Shown: positions 57,001 to 59,674, numbered from the stretch's first letter. The stretch: 64,000 nt of DNA from Phymorhynchus buccinoides (GCA_017654935.2 CM065690.1:8348555-8412554); one strand, 5' to 3'. Notes: generated by a model from the letters alone, not told the origin. Translations and numbers: made by a program.

Positions 57001-59674
57001 GAGAAAAAAGGGGGGGGGGGGTAAAGGGAGATAACCTTGGTAGGTGGTACATGCTGACAGGGGAGGTAAATCGGAGTTCAAAGAAACAAATGCCTTAATC
57101 GGCGTTCTTTTGAAGCTGCCGGGCAATTAAAGTGGCGGCTGGTCGAGAAATGAAAAGGAGAGAGGGTGGGGGGGGGGGTGTAGATAAGAAAGAGGGGTCG
57201 CGCGGGACACTTACGTCACAGAGGCCCCCCGAAGAAAAGATTCTGGTACCGGAATCTTCCTGTGGAACGCTGACTCCACTTTCGACTTGGGCGACAGGGA
57301 CAAATTAGTGGGGAGACTGGGTTGGCTGGAATGGTGGAACCTCTGGTCGCAACACAGAGTTCAAAGGAGCAGGTGGGTTGGAAATCAGTGGAATGGATTC
57401 CGACTGAGGTTGTTGCGGCAATCCTGTGTTGAGTTGTCCCAAGGTTGATTGCAGGATAGCAAACACCTCTTGCCTGAGTTTCCCCTTTAGCCTGGATTCA
57501 TCATTGCTGATGATGTGGTTTGGTAGGCCGATTCGGGTGAAAATGGCTTTGAGTGCCGCGGCTACCTGGCTAGCATCAAGTGAGGAGATTGGGGCGGCAT
57601 CGCACTGCATGGTACATATGTCGACCACGGTGACTATGTACCGGAATTTCTTCTTCCGTTGAGGTAGAGGCCCGACCAAGTCGACTGCCACTCGCTGAAA
57701 GGGAGGGGTAGGTGACGGCTGTACGTGCGGCGGCCTGTCCCGATAGTACCTTCGGTGGGTGTTTGCGGGTCCAGTGCTGCCTTTCACCTGAGGTACAGAC
57801 GGCGAGTGGTCTTGGGTCGTTAGGCGGACATTCCTTGGGAAGGATTTTCCAAGTTGTGGCGGACTTGGGGACTTGGGACAATCTGGATTTGCTCGCGCGG
57901 CAATTTGGTTTGCCGCGTTGAGAGGTTTCTTCCCTGCTGAGGGAGATTTGCTCTTTGGGAAGGAGGGAGGGAGTTGGTTTGTGGTTTGGGGAGAAGGGAA
58001 TGCTGCTGAAACTATGGCAGGTTGAGAGGGGTGCCCTAAAAACACATACTGTGATCCCAGTATGAGGTCATAGACAGGACTGTCCATGAGCACTGCCTTG
58101 ATGGGTCCCTTTACATATCTGGTGTCGACATTGATTATGGCGACTGGCAAAGTGGATGGGGGGATTGAAGCATCAGGGCCTTGCAGAGAGATGAAGTCTC
58201 CCGTGTATGCTGACGCGGGGACTAAGGATCCGCAGACAATGGCGTCGCATGACAGTCCAGTGTCATAGAGACACTGAACAGGGATGTTGTTGACAGTCGC
58301 CTGTCCGACGACTGGCGGTGTGCCTGGACACTGGATTGGGGAGGGGTTTGTGCAATTCTGCGAAGTCGAGACGACTTGCATAGTTGCAACATTTTGCCGC
58401 TTGTAAGCAAGTTTCCTGCAGTCATCCCGATTGTGGGTGTTCGACTTGCAGTATGAGCAGAATAAGGGTTGTCCCAGTGGTTGTCGTTCATGGGTAGAAC
58501 TGTTTGACCCACTGTTGGAGTTGGGGGTAAACCTGCTCTGCTGTGAAGCAGTGGACCCAACAACTTGCTGCAGTTTTGGCCTTTTAGGGGCGCTGGGTTC
58601 ATCATGGGCTAGAGTGTATCGGTCACTTAGCTGGATGAGGTCAGCCAGAGTTGTGGCACCTTGTTCGGCAGTAAAGGTGCGTAACTCTGGGGACATGGTT
58701 TCGCGCAGTTGCTCGCCAACCATCAGTTCCTGGAGATCCTCATAGGACTCACGCGCCGACATTCTTATCATTCTCGTGATTAGAAAGGACGAGTTGTCTT
58801 CAAAGGGAGCTGAATGTTGCTATCACTATCTCGTGATGGGGAATGGAGAAAAAAGGGGGGGGGGGGTAAAGGGAGATAACCTCTGTAGGTGGTACATGCT
58901 GACAGGGGAGGTAAATCGGAGTTCAAAGAGACAAATGCCTTAATCGGCGTTCTTTTGAAGCTGCCGGGCAATTAAAGTGGCGGCTGGTCGAGAAATGAAA
59001 AGGAGAGAGGGTGGGGGGGGGGGGGGGGTAAGTGTAGATAAGAAAGAGGGGTCGCGCGGGACACTTACGTCACACACTGCAGCTGCAAAGGAAAATCAGT
59101 CATTCGATACAAAAGTTCTTCGGTGTCACCAGTCCCATGATCCTTATGTTGGGTGTGGAAGTCAAAAAGGGTAGACTTTTTGTGGAAGTTTTTATTTCAG
59201 TGTAACTATGTGTAGAACAGTGTTGATGAAAAATGCTAGTGTGAACGTGCATGTGCGTGTTTATATGCATGACAGTGTGCAAGCACGTGCGCTCGTTTGC
59301 TGGCTTGCACAGTATTCCTATGTAGTGTTTGACCGGCCCTGTGTGTGTGTGTGTGTCTGTCTGTCTGTGTGTGTGTCTGTCTGTCTGTGTGCACGCGCGC
59401 GTACACTTCTATATGTTGACAATATTTGAATGTAGAAAATGCATAGGAGACCTCTCATTGTGATAATAAGATGCGAATTCAAGATTGAATCAAAGGTACC
59501 AAGTGGTAGATATAGATTTTCCTTTTTTCATAATATATCGTGTGTGTGTGTGTGTGTGTGTGTGCACGCGCGTGTGTGTGTGTGTTGTTCAGCGGAATCA
59601 TTGGGAGACCTGATGACTGGAGACCTGGTGACCATGCATCGGAACACCCTGGCAGCCCTGGTCACCACGGAAAA
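1203..59674 (+). CDS. SHANK: SHANK/ProSAP scaffold protein, N-terminal half, 13 exons (partial, continues past the window)
   Basis: The joined exons are 1203-1307, 3931-4002, 11631-11756, 18579-18650, 20520-20628, 20989-21146, 23752-23919, 25779-25895, 26680-26824, 34645-34980, 38117-38296, 54266-54367 and 59593-59674. They total 1772 nt, 590 codons plus two bases, with matching phases at every junction. SHANK proteins link membrane receptors and channels to actin at synapses and other junctions. By family knowledge the order is SPN (residues about 22-107), ankyrin repeats (about 126-357), SH3 (about 500-560), PDZ, proline-rich and SAM; only the first three fall here. Signature strings include [41 protein letters not shown] and [10 protein letters not shown]. 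Coding exons are GC-rich with high third-position GC, while introns are AT-rich. Nothing shows whether the gene has alternative starts. Confidence 0.95.
1353..1475. repeat. (CT)n microsatellite in intron 1
   Basis: About 120 bp of nearly pure CT, beginning some 45 bp after the exon 1 donor; the 3' end contains CCCTCTC interruptions. Confidence 0.97.
1520..3545 (+). mobile_element. 5'-truncated non-LTR retrotransposon (LINE) with reverse transcriptase C-terminal half and 3' tail
   Basis: The open frame 1792-2997 shows RT motifs: [12 protein letters not shown] (residues about 43-54), [14 protein letters not shown] (about 100-113), and the catalytic FADD at 131-134. The RT region continues upstream (about 1530-1800) in another frame, with NYRPIS; one extra T in the run near 1820 breaks the frame. 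The 3' part ends with the [10 protein letters not shown] type C-terminus. The 3' UTR runs to an AATAAA-like site followed by four to five ATTCGT units (3522-3545), the tail, which abuts a CT microsatellite. No endonuclease is present, so it is a dead 5'-truncated copy. The clade is Jockey/CR1-like by motif style; not resolved. Confidence 0.9.
3224..3250 (+). repeat. Poly-G tract in the LINE 3' UTR
   Basis: A run of about 20 G within a G-rich stretch (3190-3320). Confidence 0.9.
3546..3930. repeat. CT, then GT/GC-rich microsatellite block before exon 2
   Basis: (CT)n 3546-3635, then CGTGCGTG and (GT)n at about 3680-3700, then (GT)n with (GC)n 3793-3920. It ends about 10 bp before the exon 2 acceptor. 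Confidence 0.95.
3931..4002 (+). CDS. SHANK: SHANK exon 2: SPN domain
   Basis: 24 codons reading [20 protein letters not shown] and on to FAK; SHANK homologues have KC(I/L)RF near the start and VWxAKQRIL here. The acceptor is TTTCCTATTGCAG and the donor GTAATT at 4003, phase 0 on both sides. The exon is immediately preceded by a long GT/GC microsatellite (3665-3919), so the pyrimidine tract and branch region are squeezed into a few dozen bases. Confidence 0.94.
4335..10020. repeat. 5.7-kb minisatellite of a 35-bp unit, about 160 copies
   Basis: The unit reads AAAGAAACAGGGACACACAA then AGACAGTGACATAAT. Most copies differ at two sites (CAGGG/CGGGG and CACAAAG/CACAGAG), with occasional small indels and partial copies (for example near 5605, 5897, 7790, 8690, 9100). 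Between about 7255 and 7535 the two variants alternate as a 70-bp dimer. The minus strand lacks stop codons in all three frames of the unit, and 35 is not a multiple of 3. This gives three overlapping open frames of 1900-1960 codons that all cycle through the same 35 residues. These are not genes. On the + strand each full unit contains AATAAA. Confidence 0.98.
10180..10690 (+). mobile_element. 3' end of a CR1/L2-like LINE
   Basis: The frame 10172-10621 contains [17 protein letters not shown] and [12 protein letters not shown], the C-terminal region shared by CR1/L2-type ORF2. A later frameshift (around 10470) moves the LWNSLP-type motif into another frame. The element ends with GAAAGGCGCTATGGAAATGC and an (ATT)n tail at 10669-10686. 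Confidence 0.85.
10886..10981. repeat. (GA)n/(GACA)n microsatellite
   Basis: GA dinucleotides with an internal block of nine or so GACA tetranucleotides (10905-10936). Confidence 0.95.
11239..11533 (+). pseudogene. Decayed duplicate of SHANK exon 3, split by a 0.24-kb insertion
   Basis: After an ATTACAG acceptor-like site, 11239-11277 reads [13 protein letters not shown] in the same phase as exon 3's [13 protein letters not shown]. Homology then breaks. It resumes at about 11515-11533, where TGAATGGCCGTGCCGGCAA matches exon 3's TGAATGGCCGTGCTGGCAA. The intervening 0.24 kb starts CAGTGATCGCG and ends CGCCATCACTG, imperfect inverted ends like those of a small hAT-type MITE, but no clean target duplication is visible. 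In frame, a stop occurs at 11317. No donor follows, so it cannot replace exon 3. The upstream 24 bases also resemble the exon 3 acceptor region. Confidence 0.75.
11631..11756 (+). CDS. SHANK: SHANK exon 3: SPN domain core
   Basis: 42 codons, [14 protein letters not shown] then [18 protein letters not shown] and ending in GFLE. This is the most recognisable SPN segment (family: [28 protein letters not shown]). The acceptor is ATTCTCCCAG and the donor GTCAGC at 11757; phase 0 on both sides. A decayed partial copy of the same exon lies 0.4 kb upstream (11239-11277 plus 11515-11533). Confidence 0.97.
11760..13205. other. Intron 3 first part, no gene; one repeat relic
   Basis: AT-rich, with short poly-T and poly-A runs. 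12600-12760 resembles the TGACCTTG repeat family (CACCTACATGCCAGGTTTTA, GTCCTTGACCTTGATTG). No coding signal is seen. Confidence 0.5.
13207..13640 (-). mobile_element. A-tailed retroposon, minus orientation
   Basis: A T-rich run at 13207-13223 (the A-tail seen from the other strand) is followed by GCTGTCCCATCTTCTGGG and a 0.4-kb body that is richer in GC than the flanks. The same 3' end with a longer A-tail is found inserted in the DIRS element at 30092-30142, so this is a mobile family. The frames in it (for example 13177-13497) show no known protein. The body end near 13640 is estimated. Confidence 0.6.
13850..14035 (-). mobile_element. tRNA-derived SINE fragment, minus orientation
   Basis: On the minus strand GGGTTCGAATCCCATC is a textbook RNA polymerase III B-box, preceded by CGGACTACTGGCTGGGATG. 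The A-box half is not clear. It adjoins a CA/CACG-rich stretch at 14038-14090. Confidence 0.55.
14100..15960 (-). mobile_element. CR1/L2-like LINE, ORF2 RT part, interrupted by a 0.5-kb insertion
   Basis: The minus frame 15089-15946 has [35 protein letters not shown], the [14 protein letters not shown] motif, and FSDD where the catalytic FADD is expected. C-terminal parts continue in other frames down to about 14845. The coding sequence then stops and resumes at about 14345 ([13 protein letters not shown] in frame 13935-14357). The 14345-14845 block between is a later insertion. Frameshifts and the altered catalytic motif show it is dead. Confidence 0.88.
14345..14845 (-). mobile_element. Insertion inside the L2-like LINE, ending in an (ATTG)n tail
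   Basis: On the minus strand it ends in repeated TGAT/ATTG units (14350-14374), preceded by a LINE-style 3' UTR (AATACAAATATTG). It contains (CA)n microsatellites 14527-14625. No coding region is seen. Its (ATTG)n tail is like those of CR1-type LINEs, so it is probably a 5'-truncated LINE end. Confidence 0.55.
16060..16490. repeat. TGACCTTG-type dispersed repeat
   Basis: Contains GTCCGTGACCTTGATCTTG, CACCTACATACTAATTTTGA, GGTCAAGCTTCAAAGTCAAG and TGACCTTGACCTTGGTCAG. Related blocks occur at 12600-12760, 24590-24720, 25060-25265, 35340-36150 and 37680-37800. Confidence 0.75.
16500..17615. other. Intron 3 stretch without recognised features
   Basis: A purine-rich tract lies at 16525-16566 and a G-rich stretch at 16915-16955; otherwise nothing is recognised. 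Confidence 0.4.
17620..17803. repeat. Compound CT / GT-GC / GT / GA microsatellite
   Basis: (CT)n 17622-17647, mixed GT/GC 17650-17715, (GT)n to 17755, then (GA)n to 17801. Confidence 0.95.
17815..18325. repeat. Minisatellite with a 64-bp unit
   Basis: The unit includes GCATAGTGAAGAAACAGTAT, GTATTGCTTATAATACGA and TTGTAGCAATGTCAGAT. Five full copies run from about 17998 to 18325, preceded by shorter, disordered copies (17825-17995). Confidence 0.93.
18405..18570. repeat. GT/GC microsatellite ending at the exon 4 acceptor
   Basis: Mixed GTGC and pure (GT)n from about 18485, broken once by TTGT near 18558. Confidence 0.95.
18579..18650 (+). CDS. SHANK: SHANK exon 4: end of the SPN domain and linker
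   Basis: 24 codons, [14 protein letters not shown] then [10 protein letters not shown]. Homologues have FRYKRRVY followed by a helix ending KLHTK. The acceptor is ATGTGCAG and the donor GTGCGT at 18651; phase 0. A long GT tract (about 18455-18570) ends only a few bases before the acceptor, and the acceptor's pyrimidine tract is essentially this GT repeat. Confidence 0.96.
18700..19350. other. Intron 4 stretch without recognised features
   Basis: AT-rich (many ATTA/TTTA runs); no coding, repeat or RNA signal is seen. Confidence 0.4.
19355..19830 (+). repeat. Dispersed repeat R1 (CGGAGTTATAAGGCCCGTTT) with CA tail
   Basis: It begins with AACGCC/AGTAACGG modules (19360-19435). It carries TTTGAAGCGATTCGGT twice and ends ACGGCGGAGTTATAAGGCCC then TGTTTCAGACAC, running into (CA)n 19754-19830. 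Copies are at 60205-60640 and 63150-63215. All are in the same orientation. Confidence 0.85.
20520..20628 (+). CDS. SHANK: SHANK exon 5: ankyrin repeat 1
   Basis: 36 codons plus one base, [14 protein letters not shown] ending [13 protein letters not shown]; the GLDPNFHD motif is diagnostic of SHANK ankyrin repeat 1. The acceptor is GCATTGCAG. The donor is GTCAGT at 20629, followed directly by a 130-bp CA/CTCA microsatellite. The split codon becomes Glu (G + AA). Confidence 0.96.
20635..20765. repeat. CA / CTCA microsatellite directly after the exon 5 donor
   Basis: (CA)n, then five TCAC units at about 20700-20720, then (CA)n. Confidence 0.97.
20989..21146 (+). CDS. SHANK: SHANK exon 6: ankyrin repeats 2-3
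   Basis: Two bases plus 52 codons: [10 protein letters not shown], then [20 protein letters not shown], ending NAEAIK. Homologues read GETPLTLAAQL and GGAHLDFRxxxGxTALH. The acceptor is GTTTTCAG; the donor is GTACAG at 21147, phase 0. The 3' end of the exon plus its donor is partly duplicated 0.1 kb downstream (21241-21293). Confidence 0.97.
21235..21293 (+). repeat. Partial duplicate of the 3' end of exon 6 with its donor
   Basis: ACAGGCCTCACTGCCATTGT then GGGCAACGCTGAGGCCATCG and AGGTACAGTAGGC repeat the end of exon 6 and the first intron bases, minus a 12-base block (ATGCACCGCGCC). Its own acceptor is not obvious, so it is probably not used. Confidence 0.88.
21300..21852. repeat. Minisatellite with a 90-bp unit, about six copies
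   Basis: The unit has GGTTGTGTTAGCAGCTCAAA, TGGCCTTGATCATTGGCTGA and CATTAGCCTGAATAGACGTT. Phase marks GCTGACATTA fall at 21361, 21451, 21541, 21631, 21721 and 21811. Copies are nearly identical. Confidence 0.95.
21985..22390 (+). mobile_element. SINE-like element, copy 1
   Basis: The 3' part AGCAACCCGAATTTCACAGA then GACGCCTCTGTGACTATAAT is shared with the element at 22620-23075 (CAGCCCGAATTTCACAGACA). It ends in a (CTAAC)n tail (22374-22387). The tRNA-like head is not visible in this copy. Confidence 0.65.
22620..23075 (+). mobile_element. tRNA-derived SINE, copy 2
   Basis: The head has an A-box-like TGGCAGAGTGGTTAAGACG and a B-box-like GGGTTAAAATCCCGGC, tRNA-like spacing about 50 bp. The body includes poly-C/poly-A (22927-22955), then the conserved CCCGAATTTCACAGACATAA tail domain and (ATACCAA)n at the end (23053-23072). 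Confidence 0.78.
23752..23919 (+). CDS. SHANK: SHANK exon 7: ankyrin repeats 3-5
   Basis: 56 codons: [20 protein letters not shown], then YYSVSNDTN, ending [10 protein letters not shown]. The family reads LLxLGASPDYKDxxGLTPLYH and ENGWxEIHQ. The acceptor is CTTGGCAG and the donor GTGAGG at 23920; phase 0. A foldback element begins about 38 bp past the donor. Confidence 0.97.
23957..24320. mobile_element. Foldback MITE close to the exon 7 donor
   Basis: The ends are TTCACACATACC and its complement. Inverted similarity continues inward (ACCTTGGTTGGCAAAGAACA on both arms). A second inverted pair lies inside: GACAAGGTTCTGTCACTTTG at 24016 against its near-complement at 24150-24171. About 364 bp. 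No coding. Confidence 0.85.
24590..24720. repeat. TGACCTTG-family repeat fragment
   Basis: Contains AGATCTAGGCCAAGTTCGAT and GGTCAAAGGTCAAGGTCACTG; nearly the same string lies at 37715-37770. Confidence 0.75.
25060..25265. repeat. TGACCTTG-family repeat
   Basis: GTCGTGACCTTGACCTTAGT, TATGACCTTGAAAACCTAAA, CAATCAAGGTCAAGGAGATC and GGGTTTTAAGCCATAACTTC; matched at 35740-35890. Confidence 0.8.
25616..25683. repeat. Perfect 25-bp-arm hairpin
   Basis: The left arm TTTGCAGTTTGATATTGCAT (on to TTATT) is the exact complement of the right arm (AATAAATGCAATATCAAACT on to GCAAA), with a loop of about 12-17 bases. Weaker pairing extends outward. It sits about 95 bp before the exon 8 acceptor. It could be a small MITE or a miRNA-like hairpin; no evidence of expression. 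Confidence 0.85.
25779..25895 (+). CDS. SHANK: SHANK exon 8: ankyrin repeats 5-6
   Basis: 39 codons: [20 protein letters not shown], then [19 protein letters not shown]. This is nearly identical to the vertebrate [18 protein letters not shown] and QNASGNTALHICA motifs. The acceptor is GTGGTGCAG and the donor GTAAAA at 25896; phase 0. Confidence 0.97.
25925..26500. other. Intron 8 remainder, no recognised features
   Basis: AT-rich; only a GT/GA microsatellite at 26505-26571 follows. Confidence 0.4.
26680..26824 (+). CDS. SHANK: SHANK exon 9: ankyrin repeats 6-7
   Basis: 48 codons plus one base: [20 protein letters not shown], then [20 protein letters not shown] and NNHRHQDA. Homologues have [11 protein letters not shown] and TAFQVAIIAGNFELAE. 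The acceptor is TATATGCAG. The donor is GTACCT at 26825, a weak site. The last base plus TG of exon 10 makes the Val of the conserved VPFRE/VPIRE motif. Confidence 0.96.
26910..27155. repeat. Dispersed repeat R2, copy 1
   Basis: CCAGCATGTCCGTCTTCGGC, GCAGGAGAATGGATCGGTAA and GCACAGAACTTCCAGAAGGT match, in the same orientation, the block at 63750-64000. Confidence 0.85.
27870..27978 (+). mobile_element. C-terminal fragment of an L2-like LINE, left of the DIRS insertion
   Basis: One frame reads [20 protein letters not shown], the CR1/L2 C-terminal motif. It ends at the DIRS left end. The match resumes after the DIRS at 33755 (ALKTHYFKL in one frame), and the LINE 3' end lies at 34350-34386. 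Confidence 0.8.
28552..30830 (+). pseudogene. DIRS gag-like ORF, broken
   Basis: 28552-29019 is Ser/Lys-rich. Further frames (28941-30026 end, 30195-30662) hold a probable second half with helices. The frame changes several times. A 51-bp A-tailed retroposon insertion at 30092-30142, flanked by a GGATGCCGC duplication, interrupts it. Confidence 0.65.
30092..30142 (-). mobile_element. Short A-tailed retroposon inserted in the DIRS gag
   Basis: T(24 or so) followed by GCTGTCCCATCTTCTGGGCC and ATACAG. It is flanked by the direct repeat GGATGCCGCTTTT (starting 30083 and 30143), a target-site duplication. The body equals the end of the element at 13207-13640. Confidence 0.9.
30918..31801 (+). pseudogene. 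DIRS reverse transcriptase and RNase H, palm region deleted
   Basis: Frame 30918-31409 has [40 protein letters not shown] and [14 protein letters not shown]. It then passes directly into the RNase H part in another frame ([27 protein letters not shown]). The segment that should hold the catalytic (Y/F)xDD and the thumb is missing near 31385, so this RT cannot be active. Confidence 0.88.
31824..32200 (+). pseudogene. DIRS RNase H C-terminus with an internal tandem duplication
   Basis: [15 protein letters not shown] and the [18 protein letters not shown] motif are typical of the DIRS RNase H tail. 31978-32063 and 32064-32150 are two copies of the same 86-90 bp (CAACGCCTTCTCTATCCCGT), one probable unequal-exchange event. 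Confidence 0.82.
32542..33201 (+). pseudogene. DIRS tyrosine recombinase, broken
   Basis: The N-terminal part is 32542-32892 ([28 protein letters not shown]). The C-terminal part, in another frame, is 32917-33201 ([33 protein letters not shown]). The HxxR box reads HEII, so the catalytic Arg appears lost; the Tyr in FYL is kept. Confidence 0.85.
33405..33750. repeat. DIRS internal complementary region and right terminal repeat
   Basis: 33411-33450 is the complement of the left end. 33470-33525 (ATTAATCTTACTATCTATAT, ACTTACCAACACTCAAAACA) is the complement of 33700-33750. Confidence 0.9.
33755..34390 (+). mobile_element. 3' end of the L2-like LINE, right of the DIRS insertion
   Basis: AAAACCCACTACTTCAAACT follows the DIRS end. 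The 3' UTR is swollen by GT, poly-G (34094-34107) and GTA triplet (34169-34253) microsatellites. It ends GAGGCGCTATATAAATTTTC plus (ATT)n at 34373-34386. Confidence 0.75.
34645..34980 (+). CDS. SHANK: SHANK exon 10: linker after the ankyrin repeats
   Basis: Two bases plus 111 codons plus one base. It opens (V)[14 protein letters not shown], matching VPFRExPxYxxRRR of vertebrate SHANKs. It then has a basic Ser/Arg stretch ([12 protein letters not shown]), a Gly-rich insert (two runs of glycines around one cysteine), and Ser/Tyr-rich near-repeats ([14 protein letters not shown]). The region is probably disordered. The acceptor is ACTGCACAG and the donor GTGAGT at 34981. Confidence 0.93.
35340..36150. 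repeat. TGACCTTG-family repeat, two or more tandem modules
   Basis: CTGTCCCAAGGATATCT occurs at 35348 and 35650. CCATTTTGCCGTCGTGACCT occurs at 35430 and 35740. AAGGTCAAGGTCAAGGTCAA lies at 35580-35600. The block ends with a further GACCTTGACCTTGAAGTGTG unit (about 35973). Confidence 0.85.
36150..37670. other. Intron 10 stretch without recognised features
   Basis: AT-rich, no coding or repeat structure recognised; the open frame at 36880-37167 has no family resemblance. Confidence 0.4.
37680..37800. repeat. TGACCTTG-family repeat fragment
   Basis: TATCTAGGCCAATTTCGAAA and TCAAAGGTCAAGGTCACTGC, like 24640-24700. Confidence 0.75.
38117..38296 (+). CDS. SHANK: SHANK exon 11: linker and first half of the SH3 domain
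   Basis: Two bases plus 59 codons plus one base, in an isolated GC-rich island. With the acceptor TTGTACTAG at 38116 the phase matches exon 10. The frame reads [20 protein letters not shown] and ends [11 protein letters not shown], aligning with the GRxFIAVK...EIPLHRGEAVK half of SHANK SH3. This frame has clearly higher third-base GC than the other open frame here (which would need an acceptor at 38121). The donor is GTGGAT at 38297. The join to exon 12 restores a continuous SH3, which is the main support. Confidence 0.8.
39472..39864 (+). pseudogene. Gag-like fragment of the second DIRS
   Basis: Frame begins [13 protein letters not shown] then a Ser/Lys/Pro-rich stretch similar in style to 28552-29019 (GRF(V/T) then Ser-Lys runs). 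It ends by entering deleted sequence. Confidence 0.6.
40040..40710 (+). pseudogene. Tyrosine recombinase fragments of the second DIRS
   Basis: [20 protein letters not shown] (frame 39914-40183) matches [13 protein letters not shown] in the first copy. Frame 40441-40707 holds [11 protein letters not shown], keeping the HxxR box. Stops and frame changes break it. Confidence 0.75.
41740..41816. repeat. (CA)n microsatellite
   Basis: About 75 bp of CA repeats. Confidence 0.96.
43354..44020 (+). mobile_element. Innermost DNA transposon with 13-bp ends carrying a zinc-finger gene fragment
   Basis: Ends CAGACCTGCCTAC and its exact complement; 6-bp flanking duplication GGTACG (43348-43353 and 44021-44026). 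GCTACGGA motifs recur near both ends. Size 667 bp. The superfamily is not clear from the ends. Confidence 0.85.
43598..43977 (+). pseudogene. Captured fragment: Ser-rich start plus a BED/C2H2-type zinc finger, frameshifted
   Basis: AAGATGGCGG at 43594 is a good translation-start context. The frame runs [19 protein letters not shown], a Lys/Arg-rich stretch, and [10 protein letters not shown], then a stop at 43775. The next part, in another frame (43753-43977), has [23 protein letters not shown], the pattern of zinc fingers found in hAT-derived and ZBED-like proteins. At least one frameshift separates them. Possibly a captured host or transposase gene piece. Confidence 0.6.
44905..44960. repeat. 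Poly-A tract
   Basis: About 55 bases of A with one G interruption; origin unclear. Confidence 0.9.
45110..45172. repeat. (CT)n microsatellite
   Basis: About 60 bp of CT, followed by GT/GC-rich sequence to 45270. Confidence 0.96.
45561..45945 (-). mobile_element. 3' end of a LINE with (TGATTC)n tail
   Basis: On the minus strand a C-terminal frame ([31 protein letters not shown]) ends near 45760. A 3' UTR with AATAAA then reaches repeated GATTCT units at 45561-45579. The pattern is that of the last helices of a LINE ORF2. Confidence 0.65.
46050..46960. other. Intron 11 stretch without recognised features
   Basis: AT-rich; no coding or repeat structure recognised. It may include LINE 3' UTR. 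Confidence 0.35.
47163..48214 (-). pseudogene. LINE reverse transcriptase N-end and C-terminal region, broken
   Basis: 47922-48182 has [20 protein letters not shown] and [18 protein letters not shown], an L1/Tx1 RT start. 47464-47844 has [12 protein letters not shown] and [19 protein letters not shown], the L1-type post-RT region. The YxDD region is not found between them. Confidence 0.82.
48912..49665 (-). pseudogene. LINE apurinic-type endonuclease domain, broken
   Basis: [29 protein letters not shown] (catalytic Glu motif), [14 protein letters not shown] and, after a frameshift near 49130, YRSDHSLV (catalytic SDH). Confidence 0.85.
50249..51140 (-). pseudogene. Tx1/L1-like ORF1 (RNA-binding protein), broken
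   Basis: 50763-51140: basic N-terminal part ([17 protein letters not shown]). 50249-50680: coiled-coil end and RRM-like [10 protein letters not shown] followed by VEAVHRVG, the L1 ORF1p pattern. A frameshift or stop lies between them near 50720. Confidence 0.75.
51290..53790 (+). mobile_element. 5'-truncated LINE, split by a 1.2-kb palindromic element
   Basis: Frame 51328-51831 has [18 protein letters not shown], the catalytic FADDVALLS and KTKVMV, the central RT motifs. The sequence breaks at about 51770 and resumes at about 52930 ([10 protein letters not shown]). The C-terminal region runs to 53655 and beyond ([20 protein letters not shown]; a Cys-rich FCRNQ...HFLFKCP region in another frame). 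Its 5' end begins only 150 bp from the start of the minus-strand LINE. Confidence 0.88.
51767..52934. mobile_element. Foldback transposon with about 310-bp inverted arms
   Basis: The left arm (about 51770-52085) is the complement of the right arm (about 52545-52930). Shared strings include GCGCAAATTGTAACAACTGC, CTTCAAGGAGTTGATGAATT and AACAAACAAGCAAGCAAACA (right). GCGCAAAATGTAACAA recurs several times in both orientations near each tip. ACTGCC flanks both ends (51764-51769, 52932-52937), a probable target duplication. The spacer holds two short inverted CT/GA tracts; no transposase. Confidence 0.9.
53932..54105. repeat. Poly-C, (CT)n and GT/GC microsatellites before exon 12
   Basis: Poly-C 53931-53952, (CT)n 54003-54043, GT/GC 54046-54103. 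Confidence 0.96.
54266..54367 (+). CDS. SHANK: SHANK exon 12: second half of the SH3 domain, probable GC donor
   Basis: Two bases plus 33 codons plus one base: (V)[19 protein letters not shown], then [14 protein letters not shown]. This matches VLSIGEGGFWEG...GRTGWFPADCVEEV of SHANK SH3. The acceptor is GATGTCCAG at 54265. Two donors are possible: AAAG|GCGAGT (GC-type, ends 54367, phase 1) or GA|GTAAAC (GT-type, ends 54371, phase 2). The GC-type keeps exon 13 in its better frame. The GT site leads to a less gene-like frame. Confidence 0.88.
54698..54915. repeat. Tandem duplication of about 110 bp
   Basis: AGCACACCTCCAGATC, CTCCGCATATTATG, AAACAAATTCCAAACAACC and GAGTCACAGTTCACAAG occur twice (54701-54815 and 54818-54918), the second copy with a 20-bp deletion. 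Confidence 0.9.
55389..55422. repeat. Perfect short hairpin
   Basis: ATACTGATGAATAAT and its complement flank a TATT loop. Confidence 0.85.
55430..56890. other. Intron 12 stretch with a possible LTR-retrotransposon pol tail
   Basis: The minus frame 55945-56220 is Arg/Pro/Ser-rich ([20 protein letters not shown]), the sort of low-complexity tail that ends many Gypsy-type pol genes. No catalytic motif supports it. The rest has no recognised feature. Confidence 0.3.
56904..57220 (-). repeat. 3' LTR of the LTR element
   Basis: Begins (minus strand) TGTGACGTAAGTGTCCCGCG and ends near CGGCGCGTGA; includes a poly-C run on that strand. It may extend to 56897, where TG/CA would complete the end. Confidence 0.88.
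57305..58771 (-). CDS. Gag-protease-integrase fusion frame of the defective LTR element
   Basis: One open frame of 488 codons. In order: a gag remnant; a zinc knuckle [14 protein letters not shown] (residues 105-118, CX2CX4HX4C); an aspartic protease with LYDTG (DTG at 170-172); a Pro/Ser-rich spacer; and the first part of an integrase core ([12 protein letters not shown], then YIVTVVD, about 360-385) ending in a proline-rich tail. RT and RNase H are absent and the frame runs cleanly across the gap, so one deletion kept phase. The first codons (MIRMSAR) come from LTR sequence; no start of gag is left. It is unlikely to make a functional product. Confidence 0.8.
   Translation of the reverse strand: MIRMSARESYEDLQELMVGEQLRETMSPELRTFTAEQGATTLADLIQLSDRYTLAHDEPSAPKRPKLQQVVGSTASQQSRFTPNSNSGSNSSTHERQPLGQPLFCSYCKSNTHNRDDCRKLAYKRQNVATMQVVSTSQNCTNPSPIQCPGTPPVVGQATVNNIPVQCLYDTGLSCDAIVCGSLVPASAYTGDFISLQGPDASIPPSTLPVAIINVDTRYVKGPIKAVLMDSPVYDLILGSQYVFLGHPSQPAIVSAAFPSPQTTNQLPPSFPKSKSPSAGKKPLNAANQIAARANPDCPKSPSPPQLGKSFPRNVRLTTQDHSPSVPQVKGSTGPANTHRRYYRDRPPHVQPSPTPPFQRVAVDLVGPLPQRKKKFRYIVTVVDICTMQCDAAPISSLDASQVAAALKAIFTRIGLPNHIISNDESRLKGKLRQEVFAILQSTLGQLNTGLPQQPQSESIPLISNPPAPLNSVLRPEVPPFQPTQSPH
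58749..59074 (-). repeat. 5' LTR of the LTR element
   Basis: Same sequence as 56904-57220, with longer G-runs and a GTAAG insert. It joins the gag coding frame directly at 58749. Confidence 0.88.
59340..59400. repeat. GT/GTCT microsatellite
   Basis: GT runs alternating with TCTG units; another GT tract precedes exon 13 at 59540-59585. Confidence 0.93.
59593..59674 (+). CDS. SHANK: SHANK exon 13: segment after the SH3 domain
   Basis: Two bases plus 26 codons plus two bases: [20 protein letters not shown], then ALVTTE. The acceptor is TTGTTCAG and the donor GTAAGT at 59675, a perfect consensus. The chosen frame has 17 of 26 codons ending in G/C against about 12 of 27 in the alternative frame. 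This part of SHANK is poorly conserved, so I rely on splice sites, phase and codon composition rather than homology. Other reading: a lineage-specific or alternative exon. Confidence 0.62.
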